Source: Dipetalonema caudispina
Taxonomy: Eukaryota > Nematoda > Chromadorea > Rhabditida > Onchocercidae
Direction of reading: 5' to 3'
NCBI GenBank assembly: GCA_013365325.1
Contig: JABVXV010000063.1
Span: 62,001-126,000 of the forward strand
Length of the DNA stretch: 64,000 bases
In this document: positions 52,201 to 64,000 of the stretch, in pieces
Position numbering within the stretch: the stretch's first letter is position 1
Layout: each line of letters opens with the position of its first letter
Notes under the pieces: model-generated
Told to the model about the DNA's origin: nothing
The model's database searches: none
What the model saw: the letters and a program-made list of their open reading frames with translations, nothing else
Program-made: the position numbers and the translations under genes

Positions 52201-55200
52201 ATCATTTTCAGTTCGTGATATTCTTCCCTGACCTAAAACGAAATGCTGCTATGAAGCTAACAAATGAATACTTTTCATTATAATTAGATATATGTGTAGA
52301 AAGCCTTTCTTTTACGACATATGAGTGATAACTGGTCACTTTCATTCAGCCAAAAAGTGCTCGTTTCGAAATGTGCAAGTTTCCATGTAATATTGGCAAA
52401 AAGCAACATTTAAAAAGCGACGGAAACTTTTTGAGTTTTTGAAGTAAAATCAAGTCTTAAGATTTTGCAGGAAAAATAGTAAGCCGTCCATTCCACACAT
52501 ACAAAAGCGTGCTCTTATTTATTGCCTAAAGTTTACAGTTTCTTGCAACAGCGATCAGTTGAATAAAACGGTTACTGATACCGTTAAATCAAAAGCTGGG
52601 GAATCGCTAAAGTGAATAATCACTGGAATGCTTCAAAGTTTTTTAAGTTGATAAAATCGAGGTTTATTTTTACTTAAACTTAAAAATGATTACATCCACA
52701 AAAGATTTCTGTCATGAAACCATTATGTTCAACAGCATCTTCAATCAACGGACTGCAAATTCTGAACCAATTTTGATGTAAAGATGTTAATACCTACGTT
52801 GATCAGATTGAGCGTAGCTTATTTAGGTTTGATGAAAAGAGCTCCACTATTCAATTTCACATATTTATCAAAAAAGCCTCTGTCAGTCTTAAAAACTGAA
52901 TAAAAGATGATAATGTGTTGGATGATAAAAAAAAAACTGAGACTGTTATTGAGTTAGATGATAAAACTGAGACTTTGAATTAAATTAACTAATGATTCAG
53001 ATGAACTACCACCAAATATCCCAAATACCTATCATCTGATTGGGTCTCACATAACCAAAGGCAGTTACATGATGGTGGTAATCACTGAGTTTCCCAATTC
53101 AGTCATCATCTGTATTGCACATTTTCACCGGTAAATGCGGGTTGTATTTATTAATTAAGCTCAGTGATCAGTTCTCAGTCAAATTCACTTGTATCGATTG
53201 ATCCAGCTAAATGTTTTACTATTTGTATTATCTTAATAACTTTGTTCTCGGTTTTTTCATACTACTATAATTTTCTTTTTTCTGTCGGCAATACCCATAA
53301 TAACAGTTAAGTCTATAAATAATGGCTAAGAAATGACATTAATAAAAGGACTGCAAAGTACTTCTTTAACAAGAAAAGTTGAGCATTGGTCAAGATTTCA
53401 ATTGAGGTCTATTAAATTTGTATTCCTACTGCCACTTGAATCACATATTCCGCAGTAATTCAAGTGAAAAAGATTTTCTTAACATTATTCATTCCTTAAT
53501 TATTTATTTTCCTTTAAAGTGGTGTGGCTAAAAGTAACATTAAATAGCGCATCAATTTTTCGTTCCAATAGCATATCGTCAAGCGCTAGCTGCAAATGAA
53601 ATAATTCATTTCATTGTCGAAAAGTTTTTGGTATTATTCTTATGCTAAAAATTTGAAACTTTATTTGATTGAGGATTTAAAATTTTCTCTTGAACATTGA
53701 AGACTTGTAAAAATTAACTTTAATATTCTAGATTCTCTGTTTCATCACTAAAAATGCTTATATATTAATCAGCATATTTTGGATATAAAGAAATAGTTAT
53801 TGTATTCCCTGTATTTTTTTTTTTTTATTTCTTTAGTTGAAAAGAAATATTTTAATTAGATATTACATTATTATAAGTTTGAAGTTTTTAAACTTTGGCA
53901 ATTATTGAATTGTATATATGTTGCCAAATCGTTCTTTACAAAAGTTAGTACGCATCAGAAGATGTTAAATAGAGCAGAAGGAGGAGAGAGCAATCTTAGT
54001 AGATATGCGGGATATTTGATAGTGGTGAGCGAGTAAAGTTCTTATGAGAAATGTAACTGTTATCATGAGAATATCTCTATATAACATCTCTTCAACACAC
54101 CATGAATACGATAACGTCGAGAACTTTATTGTAATGTTATCATCATGATAATCAGCTGGCCCATCAACTTCTGTACCTTTTCGTTTCATTAACCTACAAC
54201 TGATGAAACCATCAAGGAAGAGTATGTACGTTTACAAATTTCATCTCGGAAAATTCCTTTTAAACATTTTCCAAATAAAAGATACACGTTGCTTGTGAAC
54301 AATCAAATTTAAATATAATTTCTGTAATTGTAAACGAATCTCTCTTAATTTTTTAATGACAATTCACTTGCCGAACTTCTAATCGCTAGATTCTATCATC
54401 TATTTATTACTTTTTTCTTGCATCATTTTCTCATTCTTTTTTTCTTTCTTTAGAACCAATTGAGATTAATTTCATATTTGCAACTCCTTCGTTATGTTTT
54501 CCTGACCTTCCCATTCTATTATTCAAAAATTCCCTCGCATAGTTCGCTCTCATGACTCACTTGCAGAAGTTTTGAGAGACTGATTTGGTATCTTTCTATT
54601 GATTTATTTCTTAACAATATTACTTGTTCCCTATATTATCTATTTGTGAATGCAGGGAAATGTTCTGCTGGCTGTTAGGTGATATCCCGAGAGCTCAATA
54701 TACTCCTTTTTTATGAGAAAATTGAGTAAATATGAAATTCATTTTTCATAGTTGTGTGGTGATTGTAATTTAACTCAGTAGGGAATTAAAGGATTGTCAG
54801 TTGGTAGATTCGCATTTAAAAATACTTTGTTAAGTAACGAGGAAAGTGCCACGAAAAGGATGAATGTGCTTTTCTGCTCAATTTAAATGAAGTAAGCGGT
54901 CTATCCTGGGATAACACGAGATAGCATGGATAGAATGGGTCTATAGTGCAAATGCAACGAACAAGTTGTTTTGTAATTTTGGATGACCTGAATCCAGAAT
55001 AGGTCATACTATCTTACCTGTGGAAAAAGAAAGTAAGAGGGAGAGAGCAGAGGATGAAATGGTGGAGGAGAAATTTTATGGAGTATACAATTCGCCTATA
55101 AATTACCGCTCATTGAAGGTAATAGCAACGCCCTCTCTTCTGAGGTCCATTCAACTTGAAGGACTATTAGAGTCTTTTTTTCTGTTTTCTTACCTGCTTC

Positions 55201-56459
55201 ACCGTTTTGTTTAATATGGGTCGTTAAAATCGTTAGATCGACACCTTCTTGTTATAACATTTTAGAATTTTTTATTGTCTCGGCTCCATATCACTTTCGC
55301 TTATAAATACATTTGGACAATTTATGTATAACTTCGGCAATTTTATTTTATAGTAACTGAGTTAACAGTTCTTCTATTATATGCTTAAGATATGAAGGAA
55401 TCTGTGCAAAGGTATTTTATTTGTTCATATTTTAATGTTTTATAATTTGAAGTTATTAATAAAATAAAAATTCGTTCACCGGATAGATGGTCAATAAGTA
55501 GACTTCCATTGAATTTTTTTTTTTTTTTGATGTCTTAACAGTTCTTTTTGTGATCATTCTGTACACACCTGGAATACATCGCTCATTCTTGAAGCAAATA
55601 TTGAAATTATATCGGTAATGTTTTGCAATTATTCATTTATAGCCATACTTAAGGACAAGTTTATTGAAACAAAGATTGTTCTGTACTATACGAAGTACAT
55701 TTCTAGCTTATTGTCATCAAACTTCCCATACCTTCGTCCTATTTTTGAATCTATCTCTCCTAAAATATTACTATTCGTCAGTTTTTGTTTAACTGAATTT
55801 TCTTTTCAATTCTTTCTACAAAAAAAATTCTTCGTATTACATTGGAATCTTTTTGCTTTCAAAAAAAATGCCTTCCCGCAATGATTCACAGTTTGACTTT
55901 TCCATCAAAGAAGTGAAAATTATGTTTGGTGGAGATCACTGCCTATTGCACCACCCAAATCGGTCTATATTCATGATTATGGTTAATATTTAAGAATATA
56001 CTTCTTTCATTTCCGCTTTTGTTCTCGAAAGATTGTTAACTTTTATTGCATTGTACTTCAAAACTAATATTGCAATATTGGCTGTCTGCTACCAATGCGA
56101 AACTTCCAATCCTTGGATGAAAGAAAAAATTGAACTTCCAATTATTCAGATAATCTAGGCTAATTAGTCCTTATCGAAGTAATTTTTGATCTTATGTTAG
56201 AAGTAATAATTCAATTTTCGACATGACGATTTATTAGCAAAATAAAATAAGAGATTAAGGTGTAGCAAATGTTTAACTCTATTCATTATTCTGCAATTCG
56301 GAGTAAGACAAAAGTTTGTCTTGAATTAGTTGAGCTTGTCAAACAAGTGAAAAGATGTAATTACTCGCCCCTCTTCAACATTTTTAGGCAGTTCATTTGT
56401 CATATGCTGATTTGTCCCCCCCCCCTCCCCAAAACGATTCTATATCATCGATATCTCAG
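49207..56459. other. 7.2 kb nearly gene-free region
   Basis: Upstream of the minus-strand Cys-rich gene and upstream of the plus-strand hypothetical gene. Small open frames occur but lack family likeness or convincing splice sites. Noted inside: a Ser/Thr-rich frame and a Cys/His-rich frame at 51435-51856, a 21-base tandem duplication at 51997-52031, another short repeat at 52921-52974, and a C run near 56416-56428. Distal promoter elements or undetected first exons could be here. Confidence 0.5.
51997..52031. repeat. Short tandem duplication, 21-base period
   Basis: The 14-base unit GTTAACGAGTTGCA occurs at 51997-52010 and again at 52018-52031. Confidence 0.85.
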
Positions 56460-57665
56460 GTTTTAAAATGGTCGAAACTGGATCATTCTGTCAGCTTCTG
56501 CAACATAACGGATTTTTACATAATCTACACTGTGACTATTTTTCTCCCGATAACAATAACGTGACATTCACAGATTCAAAAGATGTGGCAACGGTAATTG
56601 TTTTGGACAATGTAGAGACAAATTTGCCTGCTGTTGTGGCATTTGGTGCTATGAAAGTGTGCGCCAACAATCAGGTAACTTTTCAAACGGTCACTTGTAA
56701 TTCAATAAAATCCATCGATAGATTTCTCAAATACTATCTGTGCAAACAGTGCTCAGTATACTAAACATGTTTGCTGAACTGAAATTTCGTTACATACTTC
56801 CTATGAAATCTTACATTAGAAGATGTTTTCTGGATTGAGAAATTTAACGAGACAAGTTATTTGAGATTTTCTACCAACTTAATTATGTCCGATTGGATTA
56901 GATTTGAAATCGAAATCGAACTTTTGGTTAATTTATCGTCTTAATCTAAGGATGAATTTTTCACTCTTCGTAAGAGATGGTCAATGTTTCTAACAATATT
57001 ACTTAAAGTATTCTCCGTTAGGTTCTAAATATTTATCGAATCTAGCAAATACAAATGTAAAAATTTCAGGCTTATCTCATGTTTTGTAAATGTGATTTGA
57101 AGTATGCAACGAAATCAGTGACTATTGAAGAATGTGAAGAAGATGAATGCTGCCTTAAAATCGATAAGTGTCGTCAGCGTTGCATGAAAGTATGTTTTGT
57201 CCTTATCCGTGTTCTTACATTCTTTTTGGTGCCGTGATCAAACAAATTATAATGTGAAATAGTCTGATGACATTTTCCAGAATGGCAAAACTTCCTAGAA
57301 GCTGAATACAATGTGTTTTCAGTTACTAGTACAATTATATATTAGACTATCGACGATACCGATGATATGTAATCATTCTTTAAAATTCTTGAAACATAAC
57401 ATTATTATGCTTCTTAGCTAGGAGGAATAATTTGTAGATCAGCGGTGTATGGAATAAAGATGTTGACTATTCGAGATTGCCGGTATATTCTAGCGCATTT
57501 GAAGATCGCCGGCAACAACATTTACTTGTTCATGTTTACGAACAGCTAGTCAATGTCACGTTAAAAACATACAACATGGACGTATGCAAAAATATCACTG
57601 TCGATTTGCATGACAGCAACTTGTTCGTTGGATTATTTCATTCCATTCATATTCATCAGCAATAA
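56460..57665 (+). CDS. Cys-rich hypothetical protein, probably 5'-incomplete
   Basis: Three exons in phase: 56460-56674 (preceded by ATCTCAG), 57070-57189, 57438-57665; 184 residues from the first Met at 56468. Exon 1 opens MVETGSFCQLLQHNG without a signal peptide and is open back to its acceptor, so earlier exons, possibly with a leader, are likely. Exon 2 is Cys-dense: LMFCKCDLKYATK, EECEEDECCLKIDKCRQRC. Exon 3 has potential N-glycosylation sites (VNVTL, KNITV), suggesting a secreted or lumenal protein, and ends GLFHSIHIHQQ. I do not recognise the family. Its stop is 108 bases before the next start on the same strand, close enough for co-transcription. Confidence 0.7.
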
Positions 57666-57773
57666 AAATCACATAAGAAGCCAAAAAAGCTTACGATATA
57701 TAAAAAAGTGATTCAAAGAACAATCTTTTAATTAAGCTTAAATGAGAAATCTTTTCTTGGAAACTATCATTCG

Positions 57774-58775
57774 ATGGGAGATCAAACAAGTAAATCTGTT
57801 ATAATATTTCATTTACAAATTAAAATTTTACTAGCTTTGCTTAGTTGTGCCAGTTTTAGCGCTGAGAAGACTCGTCAGATTTATAGAGACTTGATGGGAT
57901 TTATGGTTGCTGATAAAAAACGTTATTTCCAAATTACCATTGGAAAGTAAGTTTTTTTTTTTTCGAAAACTTGGGCAACTTAATGAATATATTTCAAGCC
58001 ATTGCAATTTTTCTTTCTTTCTTTAAAAATTATTTCACAATAGATCCAACTTACAAGCAGTTACTGCAAATAAACGAACGAGAAATGCAGAAATGACGTT
58101 TATGGAACTGAATTCTGAAAATGAGTTCCACTTCTTTGAATACGATTCTAGCGTTACTTTCATGAATCGACATGATTATCTGGAATTCTTGTATCATATA
58201 AGTGGAGTATGTCATTTGTGAATTTTTCATATCAATTCCACTTTTCAATTCTATTTTAGTGAAGAAATGAAAATGAGCGAATTTGACTTTCAACCTCCAA
58301 ATCACAAACCGTAAACACTTTGTGGACTGTTATATCATTGCTTCTGTTGTTTACATTAGTAAAAATGAGACCAATCGAATTGCAGGTGTTAGGTATAGTA
58401 GCCATTGAAAAACAACAACCGGTTGGTTACGTCCTCGTTCTTAACAACCATATTTTGCAATGTTATGCGGATACTCCCGAGATAGCTTGGTAAGGAGCAG
58501 TGATTTTGAAGAAGTTTGTAAGGTTAATTCCTAGAAGGCTTAATGATGATTTTCATGAATGTTACAGTGATCTGATTTGGAAGCTGAGTGATAAGATATC
58601 AGATCAAATTCCAATAACAATGTTTATGCATGAATGCAATGGCTGGATTTGCAAAGAACTGTTGAATGAGGCACGACAAGTAAACCGTATTCATCGCTTT
58701 CACAGTCGCATACTTCCCACTCATGTTAAATGGGAAAATGTATTCTTGATGAATATTGGTATTCATATATTTTGA
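57774..58775 (+). CDS. GNAT-fold protein, DUF1248-like
   Basis: Four exons in phase: 57774-57946, 58044-58206, 58386-58489, 58568-58775; 215 residues. The central part matches what I know of the nematode-expanded DUF1248/YitH-type acetyltransferase-like family: FFEYDSSVTFMNRHDYLEF, then the beta strands GIVAIEKQQPVGYVL and ILQCYADTPEIACDLIW, and a C terminus with MFMHECNGW and VKWENVFLMNIG. The first exon continues unbroken from the ATG and includes a hydrophobic stretch (IKILLALLSCASFSA) that could be a leader or a buried helix. The classic acetyl-CoA loop Q/RxxGxG/A is not obvious, so catalysis is uncertain. Lies 108 bases after the previous gene. Confidence 0.75.
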
Positions 58776-60322
58776 ATATCCTTCTTCTTCTTCTTCTGCA
58801 AGTTCGTCAAATTCTTTTCAGGAAAGTGAAATTAAAAAGGGGATGAAATACCGTATTCAAAACATTTCAATTGATCTCTTCATTTTTATTTCTAAAGCAT
58901 ATCATCAATTATAGCAACAAAAAATATCGTAATGGTTGATGTTAGAGCCATTTTCATGGTTGTTTTCTAAAATTTTTAATACTTATATTACTAAAATAAA
59001 GTCTTCTATTTTTTCTGATGCGATTCTTTCTATCAATGAAGTCGTTATTTCAAGAAATTACCAAAAAGATTACAAGACATCATCCGGTACGGCCCCGAAA
59101 TTCGAAATATCGTAATGTAGTGCTACAGAAATGAAATCGATAATTTTATATTCCTGATCAACTCAGTGCTTTAGTGCCACCTGTTCTACAAAGTAACCCA
59201 CCATTACTGTTGGTAGGAAAGTTTGTCTAGTTGCAGGTCGGTAGTGTATTGAAGAGAATGTAGCATAGCCTTTTTGATGAAATATTAGTGAAAATGAGTG
59301 GTTTTATGCAGTTAACTTTGGCGAAATACTGGAAAAATTCATCTGATTTCAGTTAGCTTTTATTTATTTGCTTATGGGTAATAATAGCAAAGGATTAACA
59401 AACCATCTCATCGTTAATTGCGTATTTTCTTCATCTTATTCAGTACAATTAATGCTTTTGGCTCCACTTCCACATTCCATCACGGTTATTCCAAAGAAAC
59501 AAATACTGTTGGAATGTGTTAAAATTGGTATTACTTATAAGATGCTTACCTGCCTATAAAATAAGGGTAACTCGGTTGCAAATTTACCTCTTCCTATTTC
59601 TTTGGTTAGGCGAAAAAGTTTCATTTCGGAAGAAAGCTCCAGTGCAATGGAACTTTTAAAAAATTTCATGGGGCTAGAAATCCAAGTTGAGCTCAAAGTT
59701 CAGCTTCCTTTGCTGATTTCTCGAGATGCAAAGTTCAACATTTGCAAAGTTGAAAATGATAATTCCAAGTGAAATAACAAAAGAATGACCTCTTAGCATC
59801 ATCTTGCCCAAAATTATGTTTTTAGTTTTTTGAATGGTTCAATCTGTTCTTTCGTTAAAAACAATTAGGAATACAAAAACCGCCACAAATCTCCATAATT
59901 TTACGCTCGAATTCTGTAAAAGAAAAGTCAAGTTTATTTGGGAGCAGAAGCTTTGAGTCACGAATCTTTCAGAAATGAAAGAGTTAGTGGTTCTTTGGAT
60001 GTATTTCAGCATTCTTTCAGAACTTCTTTTCGCTGTTTCAGAATTGGGAGAATTAAACTAGTGCAGTTTTATAGAATGGAAATTCGTATCCAATGATTTC
60101 CTTATTTCATTCAAAACACCACTTTTCAAATAGCGCACATCTAGATCTGCATTTAGCGGAAAATATCCGCAGGGCAATAGAGAGAAATACAATCTGAAAA
60201 ACTCAATCACGGTTTATTTACATTTTTTGCATGCGGGATAAAAATTTCATATACATCACAATTTTACAAAACTATATAACACAAGTTAACAAAAAGTAAC
60301 GATACATGTGCATTAATTATAA
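58776..60322. other. Gap between convergent GNAT-like and OB-like genes
   Basis: Begins with a (TTC)n tract at 58781-58797. No coding exon recognised; the open frame at 59368-59559 has no family features. Confidence 0.5.
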
Positions 60323-60637
60323 TTATACACTAAACTGCCCTTTTTCCAAATTACGAACAAGTTCTAACTGATACTGAGCAAGCGGCGCAATTTCAACTGG
60401 TACAACAGTGATACGGGTGCATCGAATTGGTCTAACAGTGGTATCTAGCAGTAAGTAGCAATAATCGTCACAGTGAATATCCTCAATAAGGACATCTTCA
60501 GCGATACTACTCAAGAGAAGCCGACTGGTCCCATCTTCCACTTCCAAAGGTTCAACTGATACAATTCGAGCGAACACACAAGTCCATCCACCCAAACGAC
60601 AAAGAGCTGATGAACAATCATCACGATATACCTTCAT
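60323..60637 (-). CDS. Small beta-rich protein, OB-fold-like
   Basis: Single open frame of 104 residues with balanced composition, from Met 60637 (MKVYRDDCSSALCRLGG) to a stop at 60323. The alternating hydrophobic pattern (WTCVFARIVSVEPLEVED, SRLLLSSIAEDVLIEDI, CYLLLDTTVRPIRCTRI) ending in a helix-like QYQLELVRNLEKG recalls small OB-fold subunits such as RMI2, TEN1 or RPA3. This is structural guesswork with no diagnostic residue. An acceptor-like AAAATCAG directly precedes the ATG, so it could be the last exon of a longer gene, or the start of a trans-spliced one. The neighbouring minus-strand gene ends 1.2 kb upstream. Confidence 0.6.
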   Translation of the reverse strand: MKVYRDDCSSALCRLGGWTCVFARIVSVEPLEVEDGTSRLLLSSIAEDVLIEDIHCDDYCYLLLDTTVRPIRCTRITVVPVEIAPLAQYQLELVRNLEKGQFSV

Positions 60638-61794
60638 ACTGATTTTCGTCCATAAATCCTGATATTAGTGTTCTTACTACAAGAAAAACCTAACAGCGCC
60701 AAGATGTCTTTTAAACAAAAAATGTGTAACTTCTGGCATGAAAGAACTGAGTTCACAAACTGAAAAGTTACTTGGAACGGTTACTGTACGATCCTCTCCA
60801 CAGTTTTCACAACAACTGACGTCGGACGACGCTCGAAAACCATATGACAAAACAACTGTTCACGCTAATTCCCGAAAATTGTTCCCTGGTATTAAACATA
60901 TCAAAAATGTTAGAATCTTTAAAATCATTTAAAACCTACAAGCACCAAAAAGAGGCAAAAAAAAAAACTAAGTAGTTCACTGAGCCTTGGTTCCTTTGAA
61001 GAAATTATCACTTGATACATATTATTAACAGGTAATACATTTCTTCGATGAACCAAGTAAAATACATATTTATAACTGTAAAAACACTTGGACGTAAACA
61101 CTATAGGCATTTCCACAGAAGCTGCACAAGCTCAGAACCACCAAACAGAAATAGCAAGAACATCAAAAAGCGCATTTTCTGTCAAGACTAGAATAAAACA
61201 GACCAAACGACGGTGTAAATAATTAAAAAAACTCAGTAATTTCAAGAATCACACGTGAAACATAATCGGATAAAATCCTATTCTACAAAAATAGTTACAA
61301 CTGCAAAAATATTTAGAAGTAAGCATTATATGCATTTCCGCAGAGGGATTCTACAGCCTCCTATGCACTGTTATATTATTTCATTTCATTTAATAATGGG
61401 GTATAAAATGTAGACGCCATCAAAACGTGTATGCAAAGCAAATCAGAAATTAAGAGTTTAAAAACACCTCGATATGATATCGAATCTAATTACATGACAT
61501 ACATAAATGAAATCTTTAGACTAAACATGAAATTCCTGAGGACCCAATTAGAAAACATCTTTGGAACAGAAGTGTGACCTTGCAGTACATGAACAATTGA
61601 AATATATATTGCCATAAAATATACAAAGCTTTATTCCGGAAAGCACCAGTAAACGAGATCACAAGATCACAGAACTATTCTTCTCATTTCCTAAGGATAT
61701 GGTTCAAGGTTGACTAGAGCCATTAAAAAAGACATTGTAAGAGCACAGAATCATGTACTTAACTACAGAAAAGACTTTAAGAAATCCTAATTAA
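60638..61794. other. 1.2 kb gap between two minus-strand genes
   Basis: A+T-rich, with several A runs (for example 60958-60968). No exon recognised. Confidence 0.5.
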
Positions 61795-63888
61795 TTATAA
61801 ATTTTTAGCAAGCTTAATTATATTCGGAATTTTCTTTTGTAAGTGTTGAAGGATATCAGGTTCTATAGATCGAATAATCATCTGCTCCACGGTGAGTGCT
61901 GTTTGGGTATAAGAATCCGCAAGATTTTTTTTTGGAGATTTCGTAGACCACCATTTTGCCCTCAGTCCGATATCACTAAACAGTGCTTCGTAAAAGACCT
62001 GCAATCGCTTACTTGAAAAATTTCCTCTAATGATGATGAATAACCGAATCACGTATTTTGTAAAATGATGTAAATATTGGATTACTAAGTTGATTCATAT
62101 GATTTTACTTTTAGTGTAACTTCTGTACTAAATCTTCTGCCTACCATATTGAGTACAGAAAAAATTTCAGTGTTTCAAACTTAATGCTGAATAATAAACA
62201 GCCAAATTCCTTTTTAAGCAGATCTGGCAAAGAAAAATGCCATTTAATTTGCCAATTCTAGTTAGGAAGCAATGCAATAAATTAGGATTAGTGTTTTTAC
62301 AGTATATTATAATTTCATATGAAACTTCAGAAATGCAAAATATGGAATCCAACAACAACAGTGACTGTAACAACTTGGAAATTTGAAAAAACGAACCGTT
62401 TGTCCAATTTCAACTACATCACTCAAGCTTTCGGCAAACAATTTGCCGTTATTGCCCCCTATCCAAGTTAGAATTGGACACATCACTTTTTCATTGCAAC
62501 TGTTCGTCACGCAAGCCATTAAGGGATCAACCCATACAATTATTCCTTTGCCTGAGAGAAACTTGATAAAGGTAAAACGGAACGTCTTTCAAAGTGATAT
62601 ATAGTATTACAAAGCTCTATAGTAGCAGCGCTTTTTCTTTTTTTTAACCAAAATTGCCACCAGTGTGTCATATTTCCTTATCATTACCAGAGAGGACAAA
62701 ATTGTGAAGATGAAAAAATCCACGTAATTCATGGAATATAACGTACTGAGAAACCGTTGTATTCCTAGAGAACCAATATTTTTCAATGTTAAGGCAACAC
62801 AACAAACATGTCAGCCTTTTTATACGTCTCCACGGGATCTATTTTTACAGGGAGAACTTAAATGGTAAAGCGACTAAGTATATAAAAATCCATGAATCAA
62901 AATACCTCGTTTTATATAATCATTACAGGAACTTCCATTACCACTGACATTTAGCGCAGAAGATGCAGCAGCATTTAAAGCGGTAATTTTGCTGGCATAT
63001 TCAGCAATCCAGTTGCAACCAGATCTGGGAGCTTGTGAACGAATCCGAACTATGATGCTGTCACCAATAGCCAAATAACTATCCAATTTTGTCACCTCGG
63101 TTTGTTGAAAAGCTGCACCAGGAACGAAAATCATGCCTAGTTCATCATTGCTAGCATATGCATACGTTTCAGTAACTGATGTGATTGTAACAACCTGAAA
63201 TACCACTGAAAATTTCCAGATAAAAAGATAAAACTTCCTCAGCTAACAGAAGTACTATACCAACCATTTATGCAATTCCTGTTGAATCCTTTAAAATTCG
63301 CGGTTGCATGCATAATAAAATATTAAATGAAGCTTAGAACTTCGAAGTATATCAATCTCCAGATAATGTTACTGATGAATTATTGACAAAATAAGCAGAA
63401 TTCCTATACTCTCTGCATAGATTGCTTGTATTTTACAGTTTTCGGTTCAAACGAGAGATACCTGTTGAACATTGCTGATCTCATGACATGGCGCCTGATA
63501 TATATCGTTGTTTGCTGATGGTGTTACCTAAATCAAAACAGCTCTACTCATGACTGAACATCAATTTACAATATTTTTACCGGTTATCAAAGACCATTAA
63601 TAATAGGGGCATCCTCCGGTTATCTCATTAAAACACTGAACTTGAAAGTACCTTCGTGGCTAGCCACTGGCAGTCATTCTTGCCTTGTTGCGGTATCGCT
63701 GTGAAATGAACGATGTCACCAGCCTTATAAAAAAGAGTTAAATCTGGACAGAGACAATTTCTCGGGAGAGCTGAACACGGTGGAACGAATACACTTCCAT
63801 ACTTATCATTTGTTAAATAAGCAAATTTAACATCGACACGAGTTATTTGTCCTGTTGACGAAATCTCTCTTTTTCTTTCCATGAAACC
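61795..63888 (-). CDS. Protein with three tandem copies of an unassigned beta-rich domain, 5' partial
   Basis: Four exons in phase on the minus strand: 63888-63652, 63194-62906, 62551-62397, 61998-61795; about 293 C-terminal residues. Three related domains of about 70-80 residues follow one another. Copy 1: GQITRVDVKFAYLTNDKYG, FVPPCS, AGDIVHFTAI and CQWLATK. Copy 2: TITSVTETYAYASNDELG, FVPGAA, IGDSIIVRIRS and CNWIAEYASK. Copy 3, diverged: GIIVWVDPLMACVTNS, EIGQTVFYEALF and AKWWSTK. The shared plan (strand, AY-x-NDE-x-G, FVP, GD-x-I/V, W-x-A/S) suggests an S1/cold-shock or Tudor-like barrel, but I cannot assign it. A Lys-rich helical tail ends at 61795. Exon 3 needs a GTTCGT donor to restore both phase and the third copy. 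The 5' part lies beyond 64000. Confidence 0.75.
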
Positions 63889-64000
63889 CTGCAACGATAA
63901 GACACCATTTCTACATTAATGTCAAACAAACCAGAGTTAAATCGCAAAGCACCAAATAAACCAGAACCGTAAGTACCCTAAATTATATACAAAACCCCTG

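Noticed and set aside
55020..55214. Charged open frame (EKESKRERAEDE...)
   Set aside because: Purine-rich sequence gives Glu/Lys/Arg runs by composition; no partner exon or family match.

Overview
The window is eukaryotic nuclear DNA and most probably nematode. It is A+T-rich, roughly two thirds by eye. Its genes are split into short exons (about 70-300 bases) by introns of about 100 to 2300 bases with T-rich TTTCAG/TTTTAG acceptors. Gene content fits too: a sigma-class GST, a GNAT protein of the type expanded in nematodes, and small Cys-rich secreted proteins. Intron sizes are larger than typical Caenorhabditis ones, so a clade III (spirurid/filarial) worm is my best guess; this is inference, not proof. 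Nothing looks bacterial or viral.

Layout, left to right. 1-5491 (+): an M1 zinc aminopeptidase cut by the left edge, with a long basic insertion. 6558-9830 (+): the ERGIC2/Erv41 ER-Golgi cargo receptor. 12943-14872 (+): a mitochondrial glutamate carrier (SLC25A18/22 type). 17872-16499 (-): a sigma-class glutathione S-transferase. 17873-24007 is a gene-poor 6 kb stretch that contains an inverted, truncated copy of exon 2, intron 2 and the start of exon 3 of the carrier. 26682-24008 (-): a TMPPE-like membrane metallophosphoesterase. It is head to head, 434 bases apart, with 27117-30638 (+), an AMSH/STAMBP JAMM deubiquitinase. 31684-31352 (-): two exons of a 7TM receptor with no other recognisable parts. 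33815-46050 (+): a 21-or-more-exon protein with an EPLIN/MICAL-like LIM domain near each end and FEKG-type repeats between them; an intron carries a near-perfect 28-bp hairpin. 49206-46949 (-): a small secreted Cys-rich protein. 49207-56459 is nearly empty. 56460-57665 (+): a Cys-rich hypothetical. 57774-58775 (+): a GNAT/DUF1248-like protein. 60637-60323 (-): a small beta-rich, OB-fold-like protein. 63888-61795 (-): the C-terminal part of a protein built from three copies of an unassigned beta-rich domain, running off the right edge.

Exon phases were checked by hand. The M1, ERGIC2, carrier, GST, TMPPE, AMSH, GNAT and three-domain genes close in frame across all their exons, which supports those models strongly. 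The LIM gene closes through 20 exons and then has a phase gap before its last exon. About a third of the 5' splice sites begin GTT rather than GTA/GTG, and several are GTTC.

There is no single operon-like system. Neighbours act in different compartments: secretory pathway (ERGIC2), mitochondrion (glutamate carrier), endosome (AMSH), actin cytoskeleton (LIM protein). The most unusual items are the three-domain protein, the inverted carrier fragment, the intronic hairpin, the basic insertion in the M1 enzyme and the GTT donors.
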